From the NCBI RefSeq assembly GCF_023954305.1, contig NZ_JAMLIG010000001.1, positions 3,824,963 to 3,888,962 on the forward strand: a DNA stretch of 64,000 bases, given 5' to 3'. The notes below the pieces were generated by a model. That model was not told the origin of the DNA and made no database searches. It saw only the letters and a list, made by a program, of their open reading frames with translations. Shown piece after piece: positions 28,700-37,223 of the stretch (within the stretch, counting starts at the first letter, position 1; each line of letters opens with the position of its first letter). The DNA comes from Mesorhizobium sp. Lineage in GTDB: Bacteria; Pseudomonadota; Alphaproteobacteria; Rhizobiales; Rhizobiaceae. The translations under genes and the position numbers were made by a program.

Positions 28700-29893
28700 T
28701 CAGTCCTCCCGCGATTCCGGGCCGCCCGGACGGGGCGCCATGATCATCACCAGCGAACCGAGCAGCGCCGCGACGAGGGAGCCGAGCAGGATGCCGACCT
28801 TGACGTCGTCCTGCAGGGTTTCGTTGCCGGCGAAGGCGAGCAGGCCGATAAACAGGCTCATGGTGAAACCGATGCCGCAGAGCAGGGAAACGCCCAAGAG
28901 GTGCATCCGCGCGGCATTCGCCGGCATGTCGGCGAAGCCGAGCCTGATCGCCGCGTAGGATGTTCCGAAGACGCCGACGAGCTTGCCGACGACGAGCCCG
29001 GCTGCGACGCCGAGCGTCAGCGGGTCCACGAGCGTATCGGACGACATGCCCGTGAAGGACACGCCGGCATTGGCGAAGCCGAAGATCGGCACGATGACGA
29101 AGGGCACGACCCCGTGCAGGGCGTGTTCCAGGCGATGCAGCGGCGAATTTTCGGTATCGTGTTCGATGCCAGGCGTGCGCCGGAGCGGGATGGTCATGGC
29201 CAGCGCCACGCCGGCCAGCGTCGCGTGCACGCCGGACTGCAGCACCAGTACCCAGAGCACGATTCCGAGCGCGAGATAGGGCAACAGGCTGAGTATCCCC
29301 ATCCGGTTCATGGCGTAGAGGGCGCCGAGCACGACCAGCGCGCCGACGAGATAGGCCATCTGCAGGTCGGCGGTGTAGAAGATCGCGATGATGACGACGG
29401 CACCGAGGTCGTCGATGATCGCCAGCGCCGTCAGGAAGACCTTCATCGAGGCGGGCACACGGTTGCCCAGCAGCGACAGGACGCCGAGCGCGAACGCGAT
29501 ATCGGTGGCGGTGGGGATCGCCCAGCCACGCATCGTCTCGGGGTTTCCCCAGTTGAGACCGGCATAGATCAGCGCCGGCACCGCCATGCCTCCGGCGGCC
29601 GCCAGCCCCGGCAGGATGCGCCTCGGCCAGGTCGACAGCTGCCCGTCCAGCACCTCGCGCTTGATCTCCAGCCCGACCAGAAGGAAAAACACCGCCATCA
29701 GCGCGTCGTTGATCCAGTGCGACACGCTGAGTGGCCCGACATAGGCCTTCAGCGCGGCGAAATAGGTCGGCGCAAGCGGCGAGTTGGCGACGATCAGCGC
29801 CAGCGCGGCCGCGGCCATCAGGACTATGCCGCCCGACGCTTCGCTGTCGAGGAACTCGCGAAAGATGGATTTCTGTCGGGCTTGGGCGGTCAC
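28700..29893 (-). CDS. nhaA: Na+/H+ antiporter NhaA
   Basis: A 397-residue inner-membrane antiporter with about twelve helices that exports Na+ in exchange for protons. The PTATDIAFALGVLSLLG segment contains the paired aspartate region (ATDIAFA, then AIIDDLGAVVIIA) that forms the ion site. The start is a GTG at 29891-29893 preceded by GGAGG. Length and motifs are those of the family. Confidence 0.93.
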   Translation of the reverse strand: MTAQARQKSIFREFLDSEASGGIVLMAAAALALIVANSPLAPTYFAALKAYVGPLSVSHWINDALMAVFFLLVGLEIKREVLDGQLSTWPRRILPGLAAAGGMAVPALIYAGLNWGNPETMRGWAIPTATDIAFALGVLSLLGNRVPASMKVFLTALAIIDDLGAVVIIAIFYTADLQMAYLVGALVVLGALYAMNRMGILSLLPYLALGIVLWVLVLQSGVHATLAGVALAMTIPLRRTPGIEHDTENSPLHRLEHALHGVVPFVIVPIFGFANAGVSFTGMSSDTLVDPLTLGVAAGLVVGKLVGVFGTSYAAIRLGFADMPANAARMHLLGVSLLCGIGFTMSLFIGLLAFAGNETLQDDVKVGILLGSLVAALLGSLVMIMAPRPGGPESRED

Positions 29894-30037
29894 GGTCCGG
29901 CCTCCTTGTGGTTGGTCGGCCCGAGGGCCATCATGCGGGCCCGCGTCGTCTCACGCGGAGTATCGCTCCGACATAATGCATGAGGCGCAAAATTCCAGCC
30001 GTATCGACGGCCATCCGCAGGTTTGTATGAGGACTTC

Positions 30038-31048
30038 CTACGCCGCCAGCAATTGCTTGCGGTCGGCGCGTTCCTGCTGGGGCGAGCGGGCATAGAGCTC
30101 GCGGTAGCATTTGGAGAAATGCGACGCCGAGACGAAGCCGCAGGCGACGGCCACTTCCACCACCGGCAAAGACGACTGAATGAGCAGGTGCCGGGCCCGG
30201 TCGAGCCGGATCTCGAGGTAGTAGCGGGCGGGCGAGCGGCCCATCTCCTGCTGGAACAGGCGCTCGATTTGGCGGCGCGACAGGCCGACATGATCGGCGA
30301 TCTCGATCAGCGACAGCGGTTCGGAGAGGTTCATCTCCATCAGCTCGATGATCGACAGGACCTTGGTGTTCTGCACGCCGAGCCGGGCGCGCAGCGGCAA
30401 CCGCTGGCGGTCGGTCGGGCTGCGGACGCGGTCCGTCAGCACCTGTTCGCAGACCCGGTTGACCAGCGTCTCGTCGAAATCGTCGCCGATCAGCTTCAGC
30501 ATCATGTCCAGCGCGGCGGTGCCGCCGGCGCAGGTGTGGACGTTCTGGTCGACCTCGAAGAGGTCGGCGAAGACGTTCGCCTTGGGGAATGCCTCGGAAA
30601 AGCCCGGCAGGTTCTCCCAGTGGATGGCACAGCGCTTGTTCGACAGCAGACCGGCGGAGGCAAGCACATGGGCACCGGTGCACAGGCCGCCGATGGCGAC
30701 GCCGCGGTTGTATTCCTCCCTCAGCCAGGCGAATACGGAGCGGTTGTGGTATTTTTCGACATTGATGCCGGAGCAGACGATCACCATCGAGGGACGGTCC
30801 GGACCGCTCATCTTGCGCCGCTCATCCTCGAGCGAAGCCTGGACCGCGATCTCGACGCCGCAGGAGGCCCTGACCGGCAGTCCGTCGGCACTGGCAAGCC
30901 GCCACGAGTAGGCGTCGTAGCCCAGCGTGCGGTTGGCCAGGCGCAGCGGCTCGATCGCCGTCGAAAAGGCGATGAGCGTGAAATTCGGGACGAGAAAGAA
31001 GACGATCGAGCGCTTGATAGCTGGCTTGACGGCTGGCTTGACGGTCAC
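30038..31048 (-). CDS. GlxA-family AraC-type activator, GbdR-like
   Basis: A 336-residue regulator with an N-terminal DJ-1/PfpI (class I amidotransferase-like) domain (GGLCTGAHVLASAGLL) and a C-terminal AraC helix-turn-helix pair (IADHVGLSRRQIERLFQ and VAVACGFVSASHFSKCYR). Regulators of this layout include GbdR and CdhR, which activate glycine betaine, dimethylglycine and carnitine catabolism. With sox, three FAD-GcvT genes and the MttB system nearby, a betaine-catabolism role is plausible. The GTG at 31046-31048, with GGGAG upstream, is chosen; a longer frame to 31135 exists. Confidence 0.8.
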   Translation of the reverse strand: MTVKPAVKPAIKRSIVFFLVPNFTLIAFSTAIEPLRLANRTLGYDAYSWRLASADGLPVRASCGVEIAVQASLEDERRKMSGPDRPSMVIVCSGINVEKYHNRSVFAWLREEYNRGVAIGGLCTGAHVLASAGLLSNKRCAIHWENLPGFSEAFPKANVFADLFEVDQNVHTCAGGTAALDMMLKLIGDDFDETLVNRVCEQVLTDRVRSPTDRQRLPLRARLGVQNTKVLSIIELMEMNLSEPLSLIEIADHVGLSRRQIERLFQQEMGRSPARYYLEIRLDRARHLLIQSSLPVVEVAVACGFVSASHFSKCYRELYARSPQQERADRKQLLAA

Positions 31049-31152
31049 GAAACACTCCCGAAACGTGGCTATCGTCAGACGGCTTGCGGTCGTCGCGATT
31101 GGAAAAGTGTCATCCCGATCGCGCTGAAATGTCAATGCGATTGCGTCAGCCT

Positions 31153-31171
31153 CATGTCCAATTGCGACATG
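31153..31171. promoter_or_regulatory. Inverted repeat upstream of the GbdR-like gene
   Basis: CATGTC and GACATG form perfect 6-base arms around CAATTGC, about 105 bases upstream of the regulator start. It includes the half-site TTGCGACA found also before the mttB-like gene. It may be an autoregulatory or shared operator; this is inferred. Confidence 0.4.
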
Positions 31172-31270
31172 CGGTCGATTTGTATGAAAATGAATGCAGT
31201 CCGCGAAGCGCGGCCGCGGGCGATGCCGATCGTAAGGGAACGAAGCCGGGGAGGGACGGCTCGCCGCCGC

Positions 31271-31411
31271 CTACATCACGAGGCCGCCGAGGCGGTTCGC
31301 CGCCAGGGCCGCGGTCTGACCAGGCATGGTACGGCCGAGGCGGGCGCGCTCGATGCTGGTGGTGAGGTTGCCGGCGCGGCGGGTGCGGAAGAAGGACGAC
31401 AGGAACTTCAT
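31271..31411 (-). CDS. Small basic protein of 46 residues
   Basis: A short frame beginning KFLSSFFRTRRAGN, with a strong GGAGA ribosome binding site seven bases before the ATG. Basic N-terminus and size resemble the DUF1127-type mini-proteins encoded just upstream, but the DUF1127 core pattern is not seen. Function unknown. Confidence 0.45.
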   Translation of the reverse strand: MKFLSSFFRTRRAGNLTTSIERARLGRTMPGQTAALAANRLGGLVM

Positions 31412-31777
31412 TTTTTCTCCAAGCAAATCGTGGTTTACTCGGAGCAGCCGGCGCGACGTCTGCGTCAAGCAGCTCTTTTCATGCCGTCTATCTAGGCATT
31501 TGCCCGTGTCGCTGCAGCGGGAAAAGCGAACAGCGAGGTCGCAAACACGATACGCGGCGCACAGGCAGGCGGCGAGGTGAAGGTGTAAGCTGTTGAAATT
31601 TCGACATCTTGTCGAGCGGTAACGATGCCATGCACCTTGCTCATATGCGTCATGCCGGGCATGCATGGCTCGTGCGCATTGCGACCGGCATTCGGCCAAA
31701 GCAAAAGTCCCGCCGCGGGCCGCGTGCGGGACTTTTTGGACGGCCGGATAGCGCCGGCCGGTCGATGCGGCCGCGGC
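31412..31777. other. Intergenic stretch with one hairpin
   Basis: These 366 bases hold no convincing gene. They contain the promoter side of the small basic protein and, at 31703-31737, a strong hairpin that ends the DUF1127 transcript from the right. Nothing else was recognised. Confidence 0.5.
31703..31737 (-). terminator. Rho-independent terminator after DUF1127 gene
   Basis: AAAAGTCCCGC (31703-31713) pairs with GCGGGACTTTT (31726-31736) around a GC-rich loop. T-tracts occur on both sides, so it could work in both directions; it lies 41 bases past the stop of the DUF1127 gene. Confidence 0.7.
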
Positions 31778-31954
31778 TCAGTACCAGCCGCCGGTCACGA
31801 CTTTGTTCACCGTGTTATGGCGATAGGCTTCCGGCCAGCCGATGTCCTTCTGGATCTCGAGCGGAAGCGAGCGGACCGAACGCTCGGTCTCCTGGCGCGC
31901 GCGGGCGGCCCGGTAGTCGGCGGCGAAGCGGCTCAGTGCAGTCATGATAGACAT
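31778..31954 (-). CDS. DUF1127 mini-protein
   Basis: A 58-residue protein with the DUF1127 (YjiS-like) core: an arginine-rich helix, then SLPLEIQKDIGWPEA. In alphaproteobacteria these proteins act as small RNA-binding or stress/nutrient regulators. It is followed by a strong terminator and preceded by a second DUF1127 gene on the same strand. Confidence 0.85.
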   Translation of the reverse strand: MSIMTALSRFAADYRAARARQETERSVRSLPLEIQKDIGWPEAYRHNTVNKVVTGGWY

Positions 31955-32176
31955 TTCTAGTCTCCTTGGGTTCGCAGGCGAGGGTCTTGGGAGGGCCTCT
32001 CGATTGCGCGCTGTTTAGGCAGTTCTTGTTTCAAAACTATTGCGAGTGGATAACGCACGGTTACCGAAAGGGCAGCTTTCTGTTTCCGTTCGCCGAATTC
32101 ATAGGCAGTTGCCGTGCTGCAATGCAGCATGGAGCCCGCGCTCGATCATCCCACATTGCGGCCTTTCGGTGGCGTT

Positions 32177-32341
32177 TCACGATCGGCTGTGAAAATCGCG
32201 ATCGAAATCGATACCGTCGGGCCAGCCGATGTCCTTTTGCATGCCGCGCGGCAGGTCGGCGATGCGCATCGCGGTGCGGACGTGAAGCCGGCGGGCCCGG
32301 TGGGTGGCAACGAACCGGGTGATTGCTCCATAGATCGACAT
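32177..32341 (-). CDS. DUF1127 mini-protein, second copy
   Basis: A 54-residue protein with the same core (RARRLHVRTAMRIADLPRGMQKDIGWPDG). The GWP turn and spacing match its neighbour at 31778-31954, so the two are probably paralogues. It is divergent from the LysR gene and shares a 129-base promoter region with it, suggesting control by that LysR protein. Confidence 0.82.
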   Translation of the reverse strand: MSIYGAITRFVATHRARRLHVRTAMRIADLPRGMQKDIGWPDGIDFDRDFHSRS

Positions 32342-32420
32342 GACTCTTCTCCTTTGCGTGGGCGAAAGGGCGTCTCGTCCTTCCTTGCAGTTGACTATGC
32401 GGCAGCCATGGTGTTCAATC

Positions 32421-32442
32421 AAACGAAATGGACTGATCGTTT
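32421..32442. promoter_or_regulatory. Candidate LysR box
   Basis: AAACGA (32421-32426) and TCGTTT (32437-32442) form perfect arms with a 10-base spacer, in the region between the DUF1127 gene and the divergent LysR gene. Size and location fit a LysR-type regulatory site. Confidence 0.45.
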
Positions 32443-32470
32443 GGATCAAGAAATCTGAATTGGAGGCTCG

Positions 32471-33382
32471 ATGAACGCTCCCCTCAATCAACCTTTGCCG
32501 CTGCTGGAACTGGACGTCCTGCGCACCTTCGTGGCGATCGCCGAGACCGGCAGCTTCACGCTCGCGGCCAATGCGGTATTTCGCACGCCCTCCGCCGTTT
32601 CCATGCAGATCAAGAAGCTGGAGGAGATGCTCGGGCGGGCGCTGTTCACCCGCGACGCGCGTTCGGTATCGCTCACCGCGGACGGCGAGATCCTGATCGG
32701 CTATGCGCGCCGGTTGCTCGCCATCAACCGCGAGGCGGTGTCCAAGTTCGTTGTCCCGGATATCCAGGGCGTGGTGCGCCTCGGCTCGCCGGACGACTAC
32801 GGCGAGCGGGTGCTGCCGGACGTCCTGCGCCGCTTCGCCCAGTCGCATCCGTCGGTCGCGGTCGACGTCGTCATCGACCAGAGCGGCAATCTGCGTCGCC
32901 GGCTCGACGACCGCCAGCTCGACATCACGCTGATGACCTGCTCCGGCAAGGTCATCCCCGTCGACGCCGAGATCCTTCTCACCGAGCAGATCGTCTGGGC
33001 AGGCGCCAAGGGCGGCTGCGCGCACATGCGCCAGCCACTGCCCGTATCTCTTTGGGAGGAGGGCTGCGCCTGGCGCATCCGGGCTCTCGACGCGCTGAGC
33101 GCCAGCGGCCGCGATTATCGGGTCGCCTATATGAGCGCGCACACCTCCGGCCAGCGCTCGGCCATCCTTGCCGACCTGGCCGTCGCGCCGCTGCCGAAGT
33201 CGTTCATCGGCGAGGACCTGGTGGCGCTTGGGCCGAAGGACGGGCTGCCCGATCTCGGCAACTACAATCTGGTCATGATCGTTCGCCCCGACGCCAGCGC
33301 GCCCGTCAGGGCGGCGGCGGACCATATCCGCGCGACGATGGAAGCGTTCAAGGACAAGGGCCGCTTCGCCATGGCGGCATGA
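32471..33382 (+). CDS. LysR-family transcriptional regulator
   Basis: A 303-residue LysR-type regulator. The N-terminal winged helix (DVLRTFVAIAETGSFTLAA, then PSAVSMQIKKLEEMLG) and a C-terminal substrate-binding-like effector domain are clear. It starts with an ATG at 32471 after TTGGAGG. It is divergent from a DUF1127 gene, its likely target. A terminator lies 36 bases after the stop. The effector is unknown. Confidence 0.92.
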   Translation: MNAPLNQPLPLLELDVLRTFVAIAETGSFTLAANAVFRTPSAVSMQIKKLEEMLGRALFTRDARSVSLTADGEILIGYARRLLAINREAVSKFVVPDIQGVVRLGSPDDYGERVLPDVLRRFAQSHPSVAVDVVIDQSGNLRRRLDDRQLDITLMTCSGKVIPVDAEILLTEQIVWAGAKGGCAHMRQPLPVSLWEEGCAWRIRALDALSASGRDYRVAYMSAHTSGQRSAILADLAVAPLPKSFIGEDLVALGPKDGLPDLGNYNLVMIVRPDASAPVRAAADHIRATMEAFKDKGRFAMAA

Positions 33383-33417
33383 GCGGGAACTTCCCCGCGC
33401 GACTCGGGTTGTAGAAA

Positions 33418-33446
33418 CGGCGGCCTTTCCCGGCCGCCGCTTTCGC
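33418..33446 (+). terminator. Rho-independent terminator after LysR gene
   Basis: CGGCGGCC (33418-33425) and GGCCGCCG (33432-33439) form an 8-bp stem around TTTCCC, followed by ctttcg. The T-tract is short, so it may be weak. Confidence 0.55.
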
Positions 33447-33540
33447 GCGTCGAGGGTTGGTCATGACCGAGCGTTCCGGATGGAAGATCAGGCCGCTGTT
33501 GCCGCGCGCCAACGTCGTCCGCGAGGCATCGTGAAAAATC

Positions 33541-36081
33541 ATGGCAAGGCCCGCCGTCGACGAACTTTTGAAGGAATACCGAGCCAAGCGGGATTTTTCG
33601 AAGACCGCCGAGCCCGATGACACGGCACCGCGCAAGCCGGACCGCGAAGGTCTGGCCTTCGTCGTCCAGAAGCACGATGCGACGCGCCTGCACTATGATT
33701 TCCGCCTCGAATGGGACGGCGTTCTGAAGAGCTGGGCGGTGACGCGCGGGCCGAGCTACGATCCGGCCGAAAAGCGTCTCGCGGTCCGCACCGAGGATCA
33801 TCCGCTGGCCTACGGCGCGTTCGAGGGCACCATCCCCGAGGATGAATACGGCGGCGGCACGGTGATGCTGTGGGACCGCGGCACCTGGGAGCCGGTCGGC
33901 GATTTCGCCGAGGGGCTGAAGGAGGGCAAGCTCGTCTTCCGCCTCGACGGCGAGCGCCTCAAGGGTGAATGGACTTTGGTCCGCATGAAGCCGCGCGCCA
34001 AGGAGAAGCGCGAGAACTGGCTGATGATGAAGCACCGCGAGGACGGTTTTGTCCCGCCGCGCGGCGACGTGCTCAACAAGTTCACCAAGAGCGTCGCGTC
34101 CGGCCGCACGATGGCGCAGATCGCGAGGGGCGGACGCTCGCTTGCCAAAAGCGACCTGACGGCGAAGCGTCCGGCCGAAGGGCTGACCGGAAAGGCCGCG
34201 AAGTCCATGCCCGAGCGCGTGTCGAAGCCCGGCCGTCGCCTCGCCCTGCCGCGCTGGCGCGAGCCGCAGCTCGCCACGTTGGTCGGCGACGCGCCGGACG
34301 GCGGCGAATGGCTGGCCGAGATGAAATATGACGGCTACCGCGCCCTGATCGCGGTCGCCGGCAGCAAGGCCAGGGTGTTCACCCGCAACGGGCTCGACTG
34401 GACCGACAAATTCCCCGGCATCGCAGCGGCCGCCGCGGCGCTCGGCGTCGGCTCCGCCCTGATCGACTGCGAGATCGTCGCCTTTGACAAGAACGGCAAG
34501 ACCGACTTCTCGACGCTGCAAAAGGCGATCAAGGCCGGCGGCAAGGACCTTTCCTGCTTCGTCTTCGATCTGCTCGAACTGGATGGCGAGGATTTGACCG
34601 GCCTGCCTTTGCTCGAGCGCAAGGCGAAGCTGGAGAAACTCGTCGGCAGCAGCAGCGAACCGCTGCTCTATTCCACCCACATCGCCGGCAAGGCGGCCGA
34701 CGTGTTCAGGCAGGTCTGCGCCGCCGGCCACGAAGGCATCGTCGCCAAGCGCGCCGACGATGCCTATCGTTCGGGCCGCGGGCGGAGCTGGCTGAAGATC
34801 AAGTGCACCCGCCGGCAGGAAGTCGTCGTCGGCGGCTATGCGCCGTCGGACAAGCGCGGCCGAAACGTCCGCTCGCTCATGGTCGGCGTGATGGAGAACG
34901 GAAAGCTCGTCTACAAGGGCCGCGTCGGCGCCTTCGAGGGCGACACGCTGGCCGAGGTCGAAAGCCTCGTCGCGTCGCGCGAGCGCAAAACCTCGCCCTT
35001 CGTCCAGGTTCCCCGCGAGATGGCGCGCGGCGCGGTCTGGCTTAGACCGGATCTGGTCGTCGAGGTCGACATGGCGGAATTCACGTCGGACGGTATCATC
35101 CGGCACGGCGTCGTGAAGGGCATCCGCGGCGACAAGGCGGCGAAGGACGTGATGCTGGAGGCGCCCAGGGAGGTTCTGATGGAGCACGAGCAGCGCGACA
35201 CGTTTGCCGGCGTGAAGCTGTCAAATCCGCAAAAGGTGCTGTTTGCCGAGCAGGGCGTGACCAAGGCCGATCTCGCCGCGCACTACGAGCGCGTCGCCGA
35301 ACGCATCCTGCCGCATGTGACCCGCCGGCTGCTCAGCCTCGTTCGCTGCCCCGAGGGAGAGACAGGCCAATGCTTCTTCCAGAAGCACGATTCGCGCGGC
35401 TTTCCCGACGAGTTGAAGCGGATAGAGATCGAGGAGAGCGACGGCAAGCGCGACAATTATCTCTTCGCGGAAGACCTGTCGGCGCTGATCGCCGGCGTGC
35501 AGATGGGCACGCTCGAGTTCCACATCTGGGGTTCGCGCATAGACAGTCTCGAAAAACCCGACCGTCTGGTCTTCGATCTCGATCCCGACGAGGGGCTGGG
35601 CTTCGCCGACGTGCGCGACGGCGCCTTCGACCTGCGCGACCGGCTGGAAAGGATCGGCCTGAAAACCGTGCCGATGGTGACCGGCGGCAAGGGCGTGCAC
35701 GTCATCGCGCCCATCTCGCCGCGCGTGGAATGGCCGGAGGTGAAGGAATTCGCCAAGGGCTTCGCCAGGATGCTGGAGGACGAGGCGCCGGACCGCTACG
35801 TCGCCAACATGTCGAAAGCCAAGCGCAAGGGCCGCATCTTCGTCGACTATCTGCGCAACGAGCGCGGCTCGACCGCGATCTGCCCCTATTCGACGCGCCG
35901 CCGCACCGGCGCGCCGGTGGCGACGCCGGTGTCCTGGGACGAGCTGAAGGGGCTGGAGGCGGCCAACTCCTTCCACATGGGCGACATGCCGGCCCGCCTT
36001 GAGATGGGCGATCCGTGGAAGGAGGCCGACGGCTGGAAGCAGTCGATCACCAAGGCGATGATGGGGAAGGTTGTGGGGTGA
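33541..36081 (+). CDS. ligD: ATP-dependent DNA ligase D
   Basis: An 846-residue multidomain enzyme of bacterial non-homologous end joining. Order: 3'-phosphoesterase domain (about 40-165, HYDFRLEWDGVLKSWAV), ATP-dependent ligase domain (about 240-540) with adenylation lysine Lys262 in MKYDGYR, and an archaeo-eukaryotic primase-type polymerase domain at the C-terminus with the metal motif DLDPD. This PE-ligase-polymerase order is the one common in rhizobia. No ku gene is adjacent in the window, so the partner must lie elsewhere. Confidence 0.95.
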   Translation: MARPAVDELLKEYRAKRDFSKTAEPDDTAPRKPDREGLAFVVQKHDATRLHYDFRLEWDGVLKSWAVTRGPSYDPAEKRLAVRTEDHPLAYGAFEGTIPEDEYGGGTVMLWDRGTWEPVGDFAEGLKEGKLVFRLDGERLKGEWTLVRMKPRAKEKRENWLMMKHREDGFVPPRGDVLNKFTKSVASGRTMAQIARGGRSLAKSDLTAKRPAEGLTGKAAKSMPERVSKPGRRLALPRWREPQLATLVGDAPDGGEWLAEMKYDGYRALIAVAGSKARVFTRNGLDWTDKFPGIAAAAAALGVGSALIDCEIVAFDKNGKTDFSTLQKAIKAGGKDLSCFVFDLLELDGEDLTGLPLLERKAKLEKLVGSSSEPLLYSTHIAGKAADVFRQVCAAGHEGIVAKRADDAYRSGRGRSWLKIKCTRRQEVVVGGYAPSDKRGRNVRSLMVGVMENGKLVYKGRVGAFEGDTLAEVESLVASRERKTSPFVQVPREMARGAVWLRPDLVVEVDMAEFTSDGIIRHGVVKGIRGDKAAKDVMLEAPREVLMEHEQRDTFAGVKLSNPQKVLFAEQGVTKADLAAHYERVAERILPHVTRRLLSLVRCPEGETGQCFFQKHDSRGFPDELKRIEIEESDGKRDNYLFAEDLSALIAGVQMGTLEFHIWGSRIDSLEKPDRLVFDLDPDEGLGFADVRDGAFDLRDRLERIGLKTVPMVTGGKGVHVIAPISPRVEWPEVKEFAKGFARMLEDEAPDRYVANMSKAKRKGRIFVDYLRNERGSTAICPYSTRRRTGAPVATPVSWDELKGLEAANSFHMGDMPARLEMGDPWKEADGWKQSITKAMMGKVVG

Positions 36082-36108
36082 AAATCGCCGCCTCGCGCTG
36101 CGGTTGCG

Positions 36109-37116
36109 TCATGCGCCCGAGCGGTGCGTCCAGCTTGCCAGATAGGAGGAAGCCCCGGCGAGGACCGGCACGCGCAGCCTCGACAGCGGCCGCTGCGGGC
36201 TCGACATCAGAGACTTCGTTTCCTCGCCGCCCAGCCAGGCGACGATCCTGTCGCGTGCCTGCCGCGCCTCCGGCATGTCGATCAGCGGCCAGACATGCAT
36301 CATGCCGGGCTCGACGACGAGGTCGACGTCGACGCCTGCCGCCCGTGCCATTTCGGCGAAGCGGATCGTGTCGAGGGTCAGCATGTCGCGCTCGCCGGCC
36401 AGGATCAGCGTCGGCGGCAGTACCGACAGGTCGCCCTTGATCGGGCTGATGCGCCAGTCGGCGCGGTCAAGATGCGGCGCATAGTGGCGGATCGCCTCCA
36501 GCCCGCCTTCGATGTCGAGCCAGGGGTCGAGCCGGGCGGCCTGTGCGACATCCGGGTTCTCCAGCGTCATGTCGAGGCCGGGCGAGATCAGCACATGCCG
36601 GGCGGGGAGGGGAAGGCCGTCCTCCGCGGCCATCATGGTCAGCACGACGGCCATGTTGCCGCCGGCGGAATCGCCCATGAAGACGATCTCTTCCGCAGGC
36701 GTCTCGTCCAGCAGGGCGCGATAGGTCTCGGCGACCATGCCGAACATGTCCTCGAAGCGATGCTCGGGCGCGATCGGGTAGATCGGCACCGTGATGCGCG
36801 CCTTCAGGCGCTCGGCCATCTCGCCGATCAGGCGCCAGTGGAACGGCGTGATTTCAAAGACATAGGCGCCGCCGTGCAGGTAGAGAATCCGCCGGTCGCC
36901 GGACGTGTCGCCGCGCGGCCGCACCTCGTAGACCGGTCGTCCGGCGATGTCCCGGCGCGAGATGTCGACACGCCTTGCCACTGCCGCCGGAGGACGATGA
37001 TCCTCGAAGCTCCGCGCCCGCTCGATCCAGCGATTCATCTCCGCCGCGCTGGAGAAGGCCTTCTTGCGGGTGTGGCGCAGATAGGTTGAGACGACGCGGG
37101 ACTTGAGACTCGGCAT
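36109..37116 (-). CDS. Alpha/beta hydrolase, hormone-sensitive-lipase-like esterase
   Basis: A 335-residue hydrolase with the oxyanion motif HGGAY and nucleophile elbow GDSAGG, as in the HSL (family IV) esterases. The acid D in the AGERDMLTLD region and the His in MMHVWP complete the triad. It likely hydrolyses short-chain esters in the cytoplasm. It follows the RACo-like gene by 107 bases in the reverse direction; no functional link to the corrinoid cluster is evident. Confidence 0.88.
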   Translation of the reverse strand: MPSLKSRVVSTYLRHTRKKAFSSAAEMNRWIERARSFEDHRPPAAVARRVDISRRDIAGRPVYEVRPRGDTSGDRRILYLHGGAYVFEITPFHWRLIGEMAERLKARITVPIYPIAPEHRFEDMFGMVAETYRALLDETPAEEIVFMGDSAGGNMAVVLTMMAAEDGLPLPARHVLISPGLDMTLENPDVAQAARLDPWLDIEGGLEAIRHYAPHLDRADWRISPIKGDLSVLPPTLILAGERDMLTLDTIRFAEMARAAGVDVDLVVEPGMMHVWPLIDMPEARQARDRIVAWLGGEETKSLMSSPQRPLSRLRVPVLAGASSYLASWTHRSGA

Positions 37117-37223
37117 GCGCGCTAACTCGTTCGACGGGCGTTCGTTCCTCCGCGTCCGATACGATCGGTCCCTTTGCCGGCTCGGTCAATTCACGTTCGC
37201 GCGCAGTGCTTTACGCACCGCGA

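Noticed and set aside
33262..35187. A 641-codon minus-strand frame opposite ligD
   Set aside because: No conserved motif; ligD in the other strand has full domain structure.
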